From Strigamia acuminata (Eukaryota; Arthropoda; Chilopoda; Geophilomorpha; Linotaeniidae), in the NCBI GenBank assembly GCA_949358305.1, contig OX442317.1, positions 5,026,186-5,090,185 on the forward strand: 64,000 nucleotides of DNA, given 5' to 3'. The translations under genes and the position numbers were made by a program. The notes below the pieces were generated by a model. It saw only the letters and a list, made by a program, of their open reading frames with translations. It was not told the DNA's origin and made no database searches. This document shows, one piece after another, positions 11,650 through 20,749 of this stretch (position 1 is the stretch's first letter; every line of letters begins with the position of its first letter).

Positions 11650-12044
11650 AAATAAAAATGTCACCCAATACCGTAAATTGAAAATGTAACTCGACATTTC
11701 TCAAATTTTGTTCTCCATTAAAAAATAACCTTTCCCCAGCAATCTTGCTCGTTTATTCATTACACTTAACCCTATTTCACTACGGTTCGGCGGCGCCCTC
11801 AGATTTTTACCAAGTCAAATAGTAGTTGTGACGAGAAAACCTAGCATCATAAACATTACGTCATGGTAATGTAACGCGCATTCAATTGTCGGCCATATTT
11901 CTCCAGACCTCTGAATAGAGGGGTTAACGCTAAGTTTTATCTCGCACAAAATGGTTGCCAATCTAACAACCTATTAAGTGCATTCAATTCCCAATTGTGA
12001 AAAACTGATTATAAAAAATTTGATTACCGAATCGATTTTCTTAG

Positions 12045-12362
12045 ATTTCTTCAACTTTTTCTTGAATTTCTTCAACTTTTTCTTGAATTTCTTCAACTTT
12101 TTCTTGAATTTCTTCAACTTTTTCTTGAATTTCTTCAACTTTTTCTTGAATTTCTTCAACTTTTTCTTGAATTTCTTCAACTTTTTCTTGAATTTCTTCA
12201 ACTTTTTCTTGAATTTCTTCAACTTTTTCTTGAATTTCTTCAACTTTTTCTTGAATTTCTTCAACTTTTTCTTGAATTTCTTCAACTTTTTCTTGAGATT
12301 TTTCAACTATTTCTTGGATTTTTTCAACTTTTTTCTGAATTTCTTCAACTTTTTTCTTCAAC
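12045..12362. repeat. 21-bp minisatellite, about 15 units
   Basis: Unit TTCAACTTTTTCTTGAATTTC, about 12 perfect copies and three decayed ones at the right edge. The 21-bp period keeps every frame open: on the minus strand it reads heptads KVEEIQE in one frame and a Lys/Leu/Phe repeat in another; the plus strand reads a Phe/Asn/Leu repeat. Only about four units are present at the equivalent place before unit C (14319-14406), so the array has expanded since duplication. Confidence 0.95.
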
Positions 12363-12432
12363 TGCAAAAAAAAAAAAAACTCAAATTTGCCAATTATCCC
12401 ATGCAAAATGATTTTTAAATTTAAATTTCTAC

Positions 12433-12517
12433 CTTTAACATCGTGCATAACTGTTTTTCTATAACCATCAGTCACATCCATAACAGGAATTATATCCTGA
12501 CTCAAATCGTCACTCAT
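12433..12517 (-). other. Duplicated RPGRIP1L first exon, copy B
   Basis: Same 85-nt length as the true exon 1, with an open frame (MSDDLSQDIIPVMDV...) and the same phase-1 donor. It lies upstream of RPGRIP1L on the same strand, so it could act as an alternative first exon spliced to exon 2 at 9510. Intron retention would instead run in frame into the minisatellite, giving a 158-codon frame (12517 to 12041) ending in about 15 KVEEIQE-type heptads. Splicing at the local acceptor before the array would shift frame and stop quickly. The duplicated promoter region is attached, including the YY1-like motif. Whether it is transcribed is unknown. Confidence 0.6.
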
Positions 12518-13117
12518 TTCTAATGATTTTCAATCAACTTCACTCGTTTTGTTTACATCTGTGGCGGCCATTTTGCGTCAAACAAATAACACCGCCTAGT
12601 GAGAAAAAACCGAATCGTCAACAAATTATTTTGTATAAATAAATAAATAAATTGTTGAAATAAAATAAAATAAAAATGTTTTTGTCCTTTCTTTATTCGG
12701 ATTCTTTATTGTGGCATTTATTAAATTTAAATTTAAATTTAAAATAAAGGAGACGAGAAATAGCAATACGTAATGTAAAGCGTACGGCATACAGCGTAGA
12801 TCCGTAGACAATTTTCAATTTAAAAATTGGGATAGATAACAATCCAGTAAATAATTACAGAAATTACTCATAAAAAATTTGTACATTACCAGACAAGCCA
12901 ACGACTACTATTCGAGGGCTTCTGTAACCAAACAGGAAACGGTTAATGAAATATTCGTCTATGGTGATGGTTATTCAGATAGAATATTTAAGAAAAAAAG
13001 TGAAATTTCAATGGAATAAATTAAAATTTCACTGAGAAAAATAAAATGTTAATGAAAGAAGTGAAATTTCAATGACAAAATTGAAATATTAATCAAAATA
13101 TGGTAAACAATTGTAAA

Positions 13118-13203
13118 TAAGAGCCGCCCTCGATTAAGAGCCGCGGCTCAGGATGCCCGCTTTGAATAAGAGCCGCGGCTCTTACTCGAGAAAATACGGT
13201 ATA
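13118..13203. repeat. CCGCGG palindrome repeat, copy 2
   Basis: Unit B counterpart of 10326-10411, differing by a few bases. Confidence 0.7.
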
Positions 13204-13698
13204 TCAATATCACATACAGATTTTCACGACTTTATGTATCAAATTGTCGACCATACTATTTATTAAAAAAAACATCCATCCAAATGCGCACTTTCAAATT
13301 GACAATAATAAAGTACTTTTAATGACATTAAATCACTTTTATATCATCGTTTTATTTCGTTCTTAGCTAATTTTCTAACTATTTTCGATTTTCAATAATT
13401 TTTCTTTAATTTTCACTATTTTTGCTTAATTCTTGATAAATTTATATATATTATATATAAAATAGTATATATAAAACATTTTATATTTACATTGCTTATA
13501 AATTTTATTCCACACTTAATTGCCTAATAAGCTTTACCTAATTAGCTTTCATTGTAAACGACCAAATAGAGTAAAAATATAATTAAGCAGGTGCTGTCGT
13601 CGTAAACTGGACTCAAATTGTATATAAGCTCATTCAATTTGACAACTAAAACCAAAGAAAATTGAAATCTCGCAAACCATCAACATCCACCTCTGAAA

Positions 13699-13937
13699 AT
13701 GAAAGTAACTATTTTGACTTTGCTGTTTTTATTCCTCGCCGTGTCAGTCATGATACTGTAAGTATAAGCATTTCTAGACATTGAACAAAACTCACTAATC
13801 ATTTTCTTTAAAGTGTGCCCAATGCTGACGGGTGTATCGAATTCGGAGACGGATGCCAAAAAGGAAACGATGAGCAATGCTGCGAAGGCAGGAAGTGCAA
13901 GATATATAAGCTTATGAATCGATATACATGCAGATAA
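13699..13937 (+). CDS. Knottin-type secreted peptide 2
   Basis: Two exons, 13699-13757 and 13814-13937; 60 residues. The signal-peptide exon differs from knottin 1 by one residue in about 20 and the 56-nt intron is identical. The mature part has C-x6-C-x7-CC-x4-C-x10-C, so the last loop is three residues shorter, and most non-cysteine positions differ. It ends with the disulfide Cys followed by Arg. Likely a secreted defence-type knottin, as for copy 1; the family call is from Cys spacing and CIEFGDGC similarity to beetle antifungal knottins. TATA box at 13621-13627. The 3' flank is nearly identical to that of copy 1. Confidence 0.85.
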
Positions 13938-14318
13938 TAAAAATAAAAATGTCACCCAATACCGTAAATTGAAAATGTAACTCGACATTTCTCAAATTTT
14001 GTTCTCCATTAAAAAATAACCTTTCCCCAGCAATCTTGCTCGTTTATTCATTACACTTAACCCTATTTCACTACGGTTCGGCGGCGCCCTCAGATTTTAC
14101 CAAGTCAAATAGTAGTTGTGACAAGAAAACCTAGCATCATAAACATTACGTCATGGTAATGTAACGCGCATTCAATTGTCGGCCATATTTCTCCAGGCCT
14201 CTGAATAGAGGGGTTAACGATAAGTTGGTTGCCAATCTAACAACCTATTAAGTGCATTCAATTCCAAATTGTGAAAAACTGATTATAAAAAATTTGATTA
14301 CCGAATCGATTTTCTTAG

Positions 14319-14406
14319 ATTTCTTCAACTTTTACTTGAATTTCTTCAACTTTTTCTTAAATTTTTTCAACTTTTTTCTGAATTCCTTCAACTTTTTCCT
14401 TCAACT
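14319..14406. repeat. Short form of the 21-bp minisatellite
   Basis: About four units, three of them decayed, at the junction between units B and C. Probably close to the ancestral state of the array at 12045-12362. Confidence 0.85.
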
Positions 14407-14446
14407 GCAAAAAAAAACAAACAACTCAAATTTGCCAATTATCCCC

Positions 14447-14940
14447 ATGCAAAATAATTTTTAAATTTAAATTTCTACCTTTAACATCGTGCATAACTGT
14501 TTTTCTATAACCATCATTCGCATCCATAACAGGAATTATATCCTGACTCAAATCGTCACTCATTTCTAATGATATTCAATCAACTTCACTCGTTTTGTTT
14601 ACATCTGTGGCGGCCATTTTGCGTAAAACAAATAACACCGCCTAGTGAGAAAAAACCGAATAGTCAACAAATTATTTTGTATAAACAAATAAATAAATTG
14701 TTGAAATAAAATAAAATAAAAACGTTTTTTTGTCCTTTCTTTATTCGGATTCTTTATTGTGGCATTTAAACTTAAATTTAAATTTAAAATAAAGGAGACA
14801 AGAAAATTGCATTACGTAATGTAAAGCGTACTGCATACAACGTCGACAATCTTCAATTTAAAAATTCGGAGAGATAATAATCCAGTAAATAATTACACAA
14901 ATTACTCATAAAAAATTTGTACATTACCAGAAAAGCCAAA
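14447..14940. repeat. Partial tandem unit C
   Basis: Third unit, truncated: exon-1 copy, promoter region and about 380 nt of the upstream segment. Homology to A and B ends near 14940, where the RPGRIP1L-like paralogue sequence takes over. No knottin gene follows. Confidence 0.8.
14479..14563 (-). other. Duplicated RPGRIP1L first exon, copy C
   Basis: 85 nt, open frame beginning MSDDLSQDIIPVMDAND, phase-1 donor intact. Unlike copy B, retaining the following intron hits a stop after 16 codons. It could only contribute as an alternative first exon of RPGRIP1L or of a chimeric transcript. Confidence 0.6.
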
Positions 14941-15578
14941 GTAAAAACTAACCAATAAATAAACTGCCAGAATATTCTGTTCACATCATCCCCCACACAC
15001 ACATCGGATTTTGATTTTGACACATCCCGGTCCGCTTCCACATGTTTCTTCGCAAGTTGTTTCGTGTAAACATATTTCGTATCTGCACAACATAATTTCG
15101 CTTTCAGTTCCACGTTTTCCCGGTACAAGTCTCTGATCCGCTTCTGCATTTTGGCGATTAAGTCTTCCGTTTCTTTATCACTGCGTCGGCCCATTCGTTT
15201 TTTCTCATTAACTAAATGAATCAGCTTGGAGGCCATTCTAAATTCAATTAATTTTTTTAAATTAATATTTGTCTTTTTTTTTATTTTTTTTTTTAAATAA
15301 AAATAAAATAAAATAAAATGAATAAAAAAATGTGACTTTTTAATTTTTTCCTCCTGTTTTCTGCTGTGAGTTTTTAGAGCCAACATGTCGTCACGAAGGT
15401 GCATGAAACGTTCTTCCAACTCTTCTCGGCGCAATCTGAATACGTGGCGTCGTTCATCTGTGTCAAAAGAGTTAAAAGATGTTTACATCTGTCTGTTATT
15501 ATAGAGAAACAAACAACGGCGCTCGCCATTACCTTGTTTACTAAATGTATTATCCGAATCATCGCAACTAATATCCAT
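14853..15578 (-). CDS. Truncated RPGRIP1L paralogue with a hydrophobic tail
   Basis: Three exons: 15578-15533, 15457-15337, 15237-14853; 183 residues. Exon 1 encodes MDISCDDSDNTFSKQ, unlike the RPGRIP1L leader. Exon 2 has the same length and phases as RPGRIP1L exon 2 and reads ERRHVFRLRREELEERF through SRKQEEKIKK; exon 3 starts MASKLIHLVNEKKR, matching the family core, then a coiled coil to about residue 125. Homology then ends and the frame continues into a hydrophobic segment (FIYWLVFTLAFLVMYKFF) and a short tail; the last part is encoded by tandem unit C sequence. C2 domains are absent. It may be a tail-anchored short protein or a decaying fragment that fortuitously stays open. Exons 1-2 keep good splice sites. 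Confidence 0.6.
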
Positions 15579-15929
15579 TGTACTACGATTTTAATAAGAA
15601 ACATTTAAACATTGTGTTTTTAATTAAGTAATTTATTTTTTATAAAATTGCCATTTTAATTTTTAATTTGGTTTTGCAACGTAACAATACACTTGCCAAA
15701 CAATCGTCTGCTATAGGAAAGACTATAGTCGCATTTACGTCATCTGACGGCGATTACGCTCAACTAAAATTAATTTCTCAAAGAGAAAATAAAATAAATA
15801 TATCAAACCAATAAATAAAATTTTGCTGGTGGAAAGATAAAATTATTTGATTATTCGTTTGGCAATCCTATAGAATGATTATCTCTAATCTTATCACCGG
15901 GTTTTCCACTTTCCCAATAAAATACAAAA
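15579..15929. promoter_or_regulatory. Divergent promoter region, RPGRIP1L paralogue / ZDHHC17
   Basis: About 350 nt between two oppositely directed start codons. No TATA box near either start. It contains ACGTCATCTGACG near 15738, CRE-like at its left half. No X-box of RFX type was recognised with confidence. Confidence 0.45.
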
Positions 15930-18571
15930 ATGGCGGACGAAATTGAGCCGAGCTGCAATCCCGTAGATCTTGTTAAACAAGTAATGATTTTTACACATTT
16001 TTTTGACAGTCTAACAAATATTTTAACCCGATCGATGTTTTCTAATGTTTCCTCAACTCTCTTTGTCACAGTTAAAAATTGTCTTTTCAAACAGCAAATG
16101 TTTTAATACCATTTTTAATTCAATTTTTAATTCAATTTAAGGATGCCTGCAATTACACATCACACACAATTCTTCGTCAAACTGCACAAGAAAACACCCA
16201 ACAAACCGTTAGTCAACCACCTCAATCCACAGACGACTTCAGCAAATTCGACATAGTCAAAGCCACTCAAGTAAAAAAATAAAAATAAAAATAAATTAAT
16301 CAATTCAATAAATAAATAAATAAATAAATAAAATTGTCCGTTTTTAGTATGGTGCGTACGAAAGATGCCGCGAATTGGTCGAGGAAGGTTTCGACGTTAA
16401 TCAACGCGATCAGGAAAACGTGACGCTTTTACACTGGGCAGCAATTAACAATCGCAAAGACATTGGCAAATACTACATCACGAAAGGAGCCGTCATCGAT
16501 ACTTTGGGTGGCGAATTGATGTCAACTCCATTACATTGGGCCACTAGGCAGGGTCATTTATCCATGGTTGTTCTACTAATGCAATACGGTGCTGATCCGT
16601 CGTTGCGCGACGGCGAAGGTTGCAGTTGTATTCATCTGGCGGCGCAGTTCGGCCACACGGCTGTCGTTGCATATTTCATCGCAAAAGGGCAAAACATCAA
16701 CATGGCAGATCGAAACGGAATGACGCCGCTCATGTGGGCCTGCTACCGGGTTCCGGCGTAAGAAATTTGCACGAAAATTGAAATTTTTTTAAAAATTGAA
16801 ATGTTTAATTTTAATACATTTTTAGCGTTGATCCCGCACGATTGCTGGTTACTTTAGGAGCCAGTGTCAGTATGACTGATAGATACCACGGAAATACTCC
16901 ACTGCACTGGGCGGTTTTCTCGAAAAATCACAACGCAATCACACTACTAGTCAGTTCCGGGGCGAATCTGGAGGAAGTGAACGTGCAGAATGAGACGCCG
17001 TTGGATTTAGCCAAGATTCAGAAATATTCGTGGGCGATCAAGAAATTGGAAGACGAAATGGTGCAAATTAGACCAGGAGCACGAGGATTTATTTTCAATC
17101 GCTTTAGTCGCGACAAGGTACAAGAAAAAAATTGCAATTTTAATCAAATAATTGAATTAATCCTTTTTTTTAATAGAAATTACGCTTTTGGGCCATGTTT
17201 GCAGCTCCGTTTTTCGTGCTCCTCGCAACTGGAATGGTGTTTCAGTCGAATGAACATTACGGCATCAAGGCCTTACTCATTTTGGGTGTTTTTGTTGTAC
17301 TTTACATTTTTTCGCAGTAATTTGAACGACGAAAATTCGCGGAATTTAATTTGATATCGATTTTTGATATTGATTTTCTTTTTATAGATGGTTGTTCGAC
17401 AGCCGCTTCGTTAACATCATTCCTATGGCTATTTACTTAGCGACCAAATTCTGGATGTACGTCACTTGGTTCGGCTGGATCTGGTCGATAAACGTGTGGT
17501 ACTCAGTGGTACTTCTAGTCTGTTCTGTACCGTTGTGGTACAGTTTCATCAAAGCGTGGCGCACGGATCCTGGAGTCGTGAAACAGGATCGTGAGCAAAG
17601 ATACCAAGTATGCCATCACTGATTTTTATTTGTTGATATTTGAATTAATTTTTGCATCTATTTTTTCAAGATAATAATTGATCTCGCCGAGAAAACCGGT
17701 TTTGATCCAACTTGGTTTTGCAGTACGTGTTTGGTTCGGAAACCCGTGCGATCGAAGCATTGTTCCGTATGCAATAGATGTATTGCAAGATTTGATCATC
17801 ACTGTCCCTGGGTCGGGAACTGTATTGGTAAAAATAACAAAATGTTTTTTTTAAATTGTTTTATTTGATTTTAATGTTTTTAATTGAATTTTAGGCTCTG
17901 GTAATCATAAATACTTCGTGGTGTACTTAATGTCGATGATTCTTATGCTTATTTGGTTTTTAATTGGATGCAATGACTGTAAGTGTGTTTTGGGTGAAAA
18001 TTAACAATGTTTAACGTATTTTTCTTCCAGTTTGGCACCAAAGCTGCCACGTAGACTTCGGCAAACGTGGATTCTGGTACACTTTGAGTGTTATTCTAAC
18101 GTGTAATGCGTGGGTAGCTTGGATGGCGGCTCATGCGGCACTTCATGTCGCGTGGGTGTCGATATTATTGGTTTGTCAGTTGTATCAGGTGTGGCAAATG
18201 AATTTTCCGTTTAAAATCTATTTTTTCCAGACTAAATTTCAATTTTATTCGACAGATATCGTGTTTAGCCATGACGACAAATGAACATATGAACTGTCAA
18301 CGATACAAACATTTCCAGGCAGACAGAAAAGGAGAAGTTGCGAGTCCGTTCAAGTAAGTATCTTAAAATCGGCGTGAAAATAAACTGGGATTTTGATTCG
18401 TGTCCAACATTCAGTCGTGGATTCTTCGCAAACATCATCAACTTCTTTGAATGCACCTGCTTCGGGTTGTTTCGTGTGGATCGGGCCAATTGGATGACGA
18501 AGTTTGAAATGGAGCTCGATGAAGAATCGACCCCTCTGTCGACGGACAGAGACAATTACCAGTATGTTTAG
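15930..18571 (+). CDS. Zdhhc17: Palmitoyltransferase ZDHHC17 / HIP14
   Basis: Eleven exons: 15930-15980, 16142-16270, 16348-16757, 16826-17117, 17177-17316, 17388-17607, 17671-17827, 17895-17978, 18031-18188, 18256-18353, 18415-18571. Phases close to 631 residues (human 632). Ankyrin repeats fill about 60-290 ([22 protein letters not shown] and so on), then paired membrane segments, [14 protein letters not shown] as in HIP14, a zinc-binding cysteine-rich domain, and the catalytic [10 protein letters not shown] with the acyl-accepting Cys near residue 459, then two more membrane segments. The enzyme S-palmitoylates vesicle proteins such as SNAP25 and CSP at Golgi and presynaptic sites (family knowledge). 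All catalytic and zinc residues are present. Start MADEIEP is the first ATG in frame. No sign of decay. Confidence 0.97.
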
Positions 18572-20749
18572 CCCGCATTTAAGGAAAAAGAAAAACTGAA
18601 AAGACTCAAAAATGCATTTTCACTTCCGCCATATTTGCAAGGTGCCTATTTGGCCTTACTACAAATTCCAGTACGATTGTGAATATCATTTGCTCACAAG
18701 TGTACTGGAACGTGGGATGAGATACCCCACGTTTTTGTAGGCAGCCCAGCCTGTTTGATTTATTTAAATTATTCATTTAACATTTAGCCAAAAACGAAAT
18801 TAGGGACTTTGTCTTGACTTTGTACATAATATTATATTTCATTTGTATATGTTTTGTATGTAAATTTGTGCTTTAGTCTGCTTAATGTTATTTTTTTATT
18901 GCGAGTTTTATTTTTTTAAACTTACGCTTGTGCCTCAAAGAAAACATTGAAATCAAATAGTTTTTTTTTTTTAAATATATATCTGAATGATTATTATAAT
19001 TAATCTTTGCTCATTCAACGATGTAGAATCACGACTGATGTAAAAATCAATTTTAAAACTTAATTTTATTGAATGTTTCTTAAATTTCTTAATTTTTATC
19101 GCGTAGTTACGTAGAAAAATCAGTTTTTTCTGTCACCTAGTTGACCAATTAATTTTATTATTGTAATTTCCTTCTCTAACTTGTTTTGCACTTTTAAATC
19201 AAAAGGTTCCACCACTGTTTAGTAACCAAATTTATCTACACAGGAAAAGGTTGTTAACATTAACACACCAAACTTTTTCAACTATTTTTGCATAATTCTC
19301 AATCTAGTAAACTTAAAAATCATTTTCAGATAAATCAGTAATTTAGAAACAGAATAGATAATAGCTTCGATTTGAAATTTTACTATGGAAAAAAAATAAG
19401 TTTTCCCATTCAATTTCCTCTTCTTTTTCCACCAAATTCACCTCAATTCTTCGAATACACTATAGGATCATCAGAAACCTTGCAATTTCAATACTTGTTA
19501 AACCAAATTTCCTTCAAAACTCACTAAAATTAATGTAAACGAAACAAAACTACACCGAAACGTTTTGTAACTATTCAAAAGCCGTCTGTTTGCTTTGTCA
19601 CGTTGAACGAATATTCCTATTGAATTACCACGCAACTACATTCACACACAGTAGGCGTATTCATAAAGTAATTTAGACTAAACAGCATTTTTAAACACAT
19701 TTAAATTAATCTCAATTTAACGTCAAAAATGGCGGCCTATTTTGTCCGTTTAACTTCAAAAATGGCGGCCCATTTTGTCCGTTTAACTTCAAAAATGGCG
19801 GCTAATTTTATCCGATTAGCGATTTCAGTCGCAGTGGGCAAGTGCACGACATTTAACCAACAAAACATATTTAAAATTACGTTAAACATGGCTTTATGAA
19901 TGCGCCGAGTGTATGTTTTATAAAAGCACTTATTTTCAAGCGAGATATACGAACTACTGCAAAAAATTCCTCATTGCAATTCCACTGTAATTTTGACTTT
20001 GAGAAGTTCGAAAAAATTAAATAATAACAATAAAAGCCTTTTCCAGTCTGTGGGTGTGATATAATGTATTTATATTAAACAGAAACAAGAGATTTTTTTC
20101 AGTTTCCGACATTTATACACAATTTTTTTCATACAATGATTATTACCTCAAGCAGAAAACATACAACAGCTGAAAGATTTCGTTAAATGTTTAGATTTGT
20201 TTGGTTCACTATTTCTTAACGTTCAAACAACATTTTTTTTTAGATGAACTTTTTCAAGTTCCTATTTAGTTTCCATTTTTTTTCTTTTCTTCATTAAAAC
20301 AATATTTTTTTTTTCCTAAATCTAATTTTACAGGAATGGATTTATTTTATTTTTTCATCTTAATAATCATTATTCAAAAAATTTAATACTGTGAATTGTG
20401 CAACGATGCAAAATCTTGCGAAGGGAAAATATTTGAGAAATATTAACACCAAATTAAGGCATTTGTTTCCAAACCAAAGAAAATAAAAGAAGAAAAAATA
20501 ATAATAATATAATTATAATTAATTGTTATTACAATTTTTTTTTCGGATTATAACTAGGTGAAATGATGAAATGAGAGTATCTCAGTTTTCGTTACTATTA
20601 TTAATATTACTTCTTATTATTATTATTATTCGAGTTATATCTATTATAATGTCACGGTAGAGGGTAAAATAAATGGAGGAGAAATTTAAAAGAAAACAAA
20701 AGGAACGGGACGGGAAGAAACTCACAGAAGCTAATAAATGACATTATCT
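18572..20749. other. 3' UTRs and convergent intergenic region
   Basis: Lies between the convergent ends of ZDHHC17 (plus) and AP-2 alpha (minus) and presumably holds both 3' UTRs. AT-rich with T-runs; ATT repeats near 20607-20632. Apart from the MITE-like element at 19654-19906, nothing else is supported. Confidence 0.5.
19654..19906. mobile_element. MITE-like element with internal YY1-motif repeats
   Basis: Ends are inverted: GGCGTATTCATAAAG at the left and CTTTATGAATGCGCC at the right, with further imperfect inverted similarity inward. The middle holds about three tandem copies of a unit of roughly 33 bp containing TCAAAAATGGCGGC. No clear target duplication was found and there is no reading frame. 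Confidence 0.55.

Larger units (their letters stand above)
9543..12044. repeat. Tandem unit A: RPGRIP1L exon 1 plus knottin 1
   Basis: First unit of a segmental tandem array. The left edge lies inside RPGRIP1L intron 1 (shared ATGCAAAAT). The unit then holds exon 1 on the minus strand, its promoter region, a CCGCGG palindrome repeat, a MITE not present in unit B, the knottin promoter and gene on the plus strand, and about 390 nt of downstream sequence ending at the 21-bp minisatellite. Most non-coding sequence is nearly identical to unit B by eye. Confidence 0.85.
12401..14318. repeat. Tandem unit B: RPGRIP1L exon 1 copy plus knottin 2
   Basis: Second unit of the segmental array, same order as unit A but without the MITE. 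Exon-1 copy, promoter, CCGCGG repeat, TATA box, knottin and 3' flank are all present. Shorter AT-rich repeat content explains most of the remaining length difference from unit A. Confidence 0.88.

Noticed and set aside
11978-12418. Plus-strand frame rich in Phe/Asn/Leu and a minus-strand Lys/Leu/Phe repeat frame
   Set aside because: Both are alternative readings of the 21-bp minisatellite; no promoter, splice or codon evidence supports them as genes.
15651-15760. Possible RFX X-box near the RPGRIP1L paralogue promoter (TTGCAACGTAAC)
   Set aside because: Only half of the motif matches; insufficient to claim a site.
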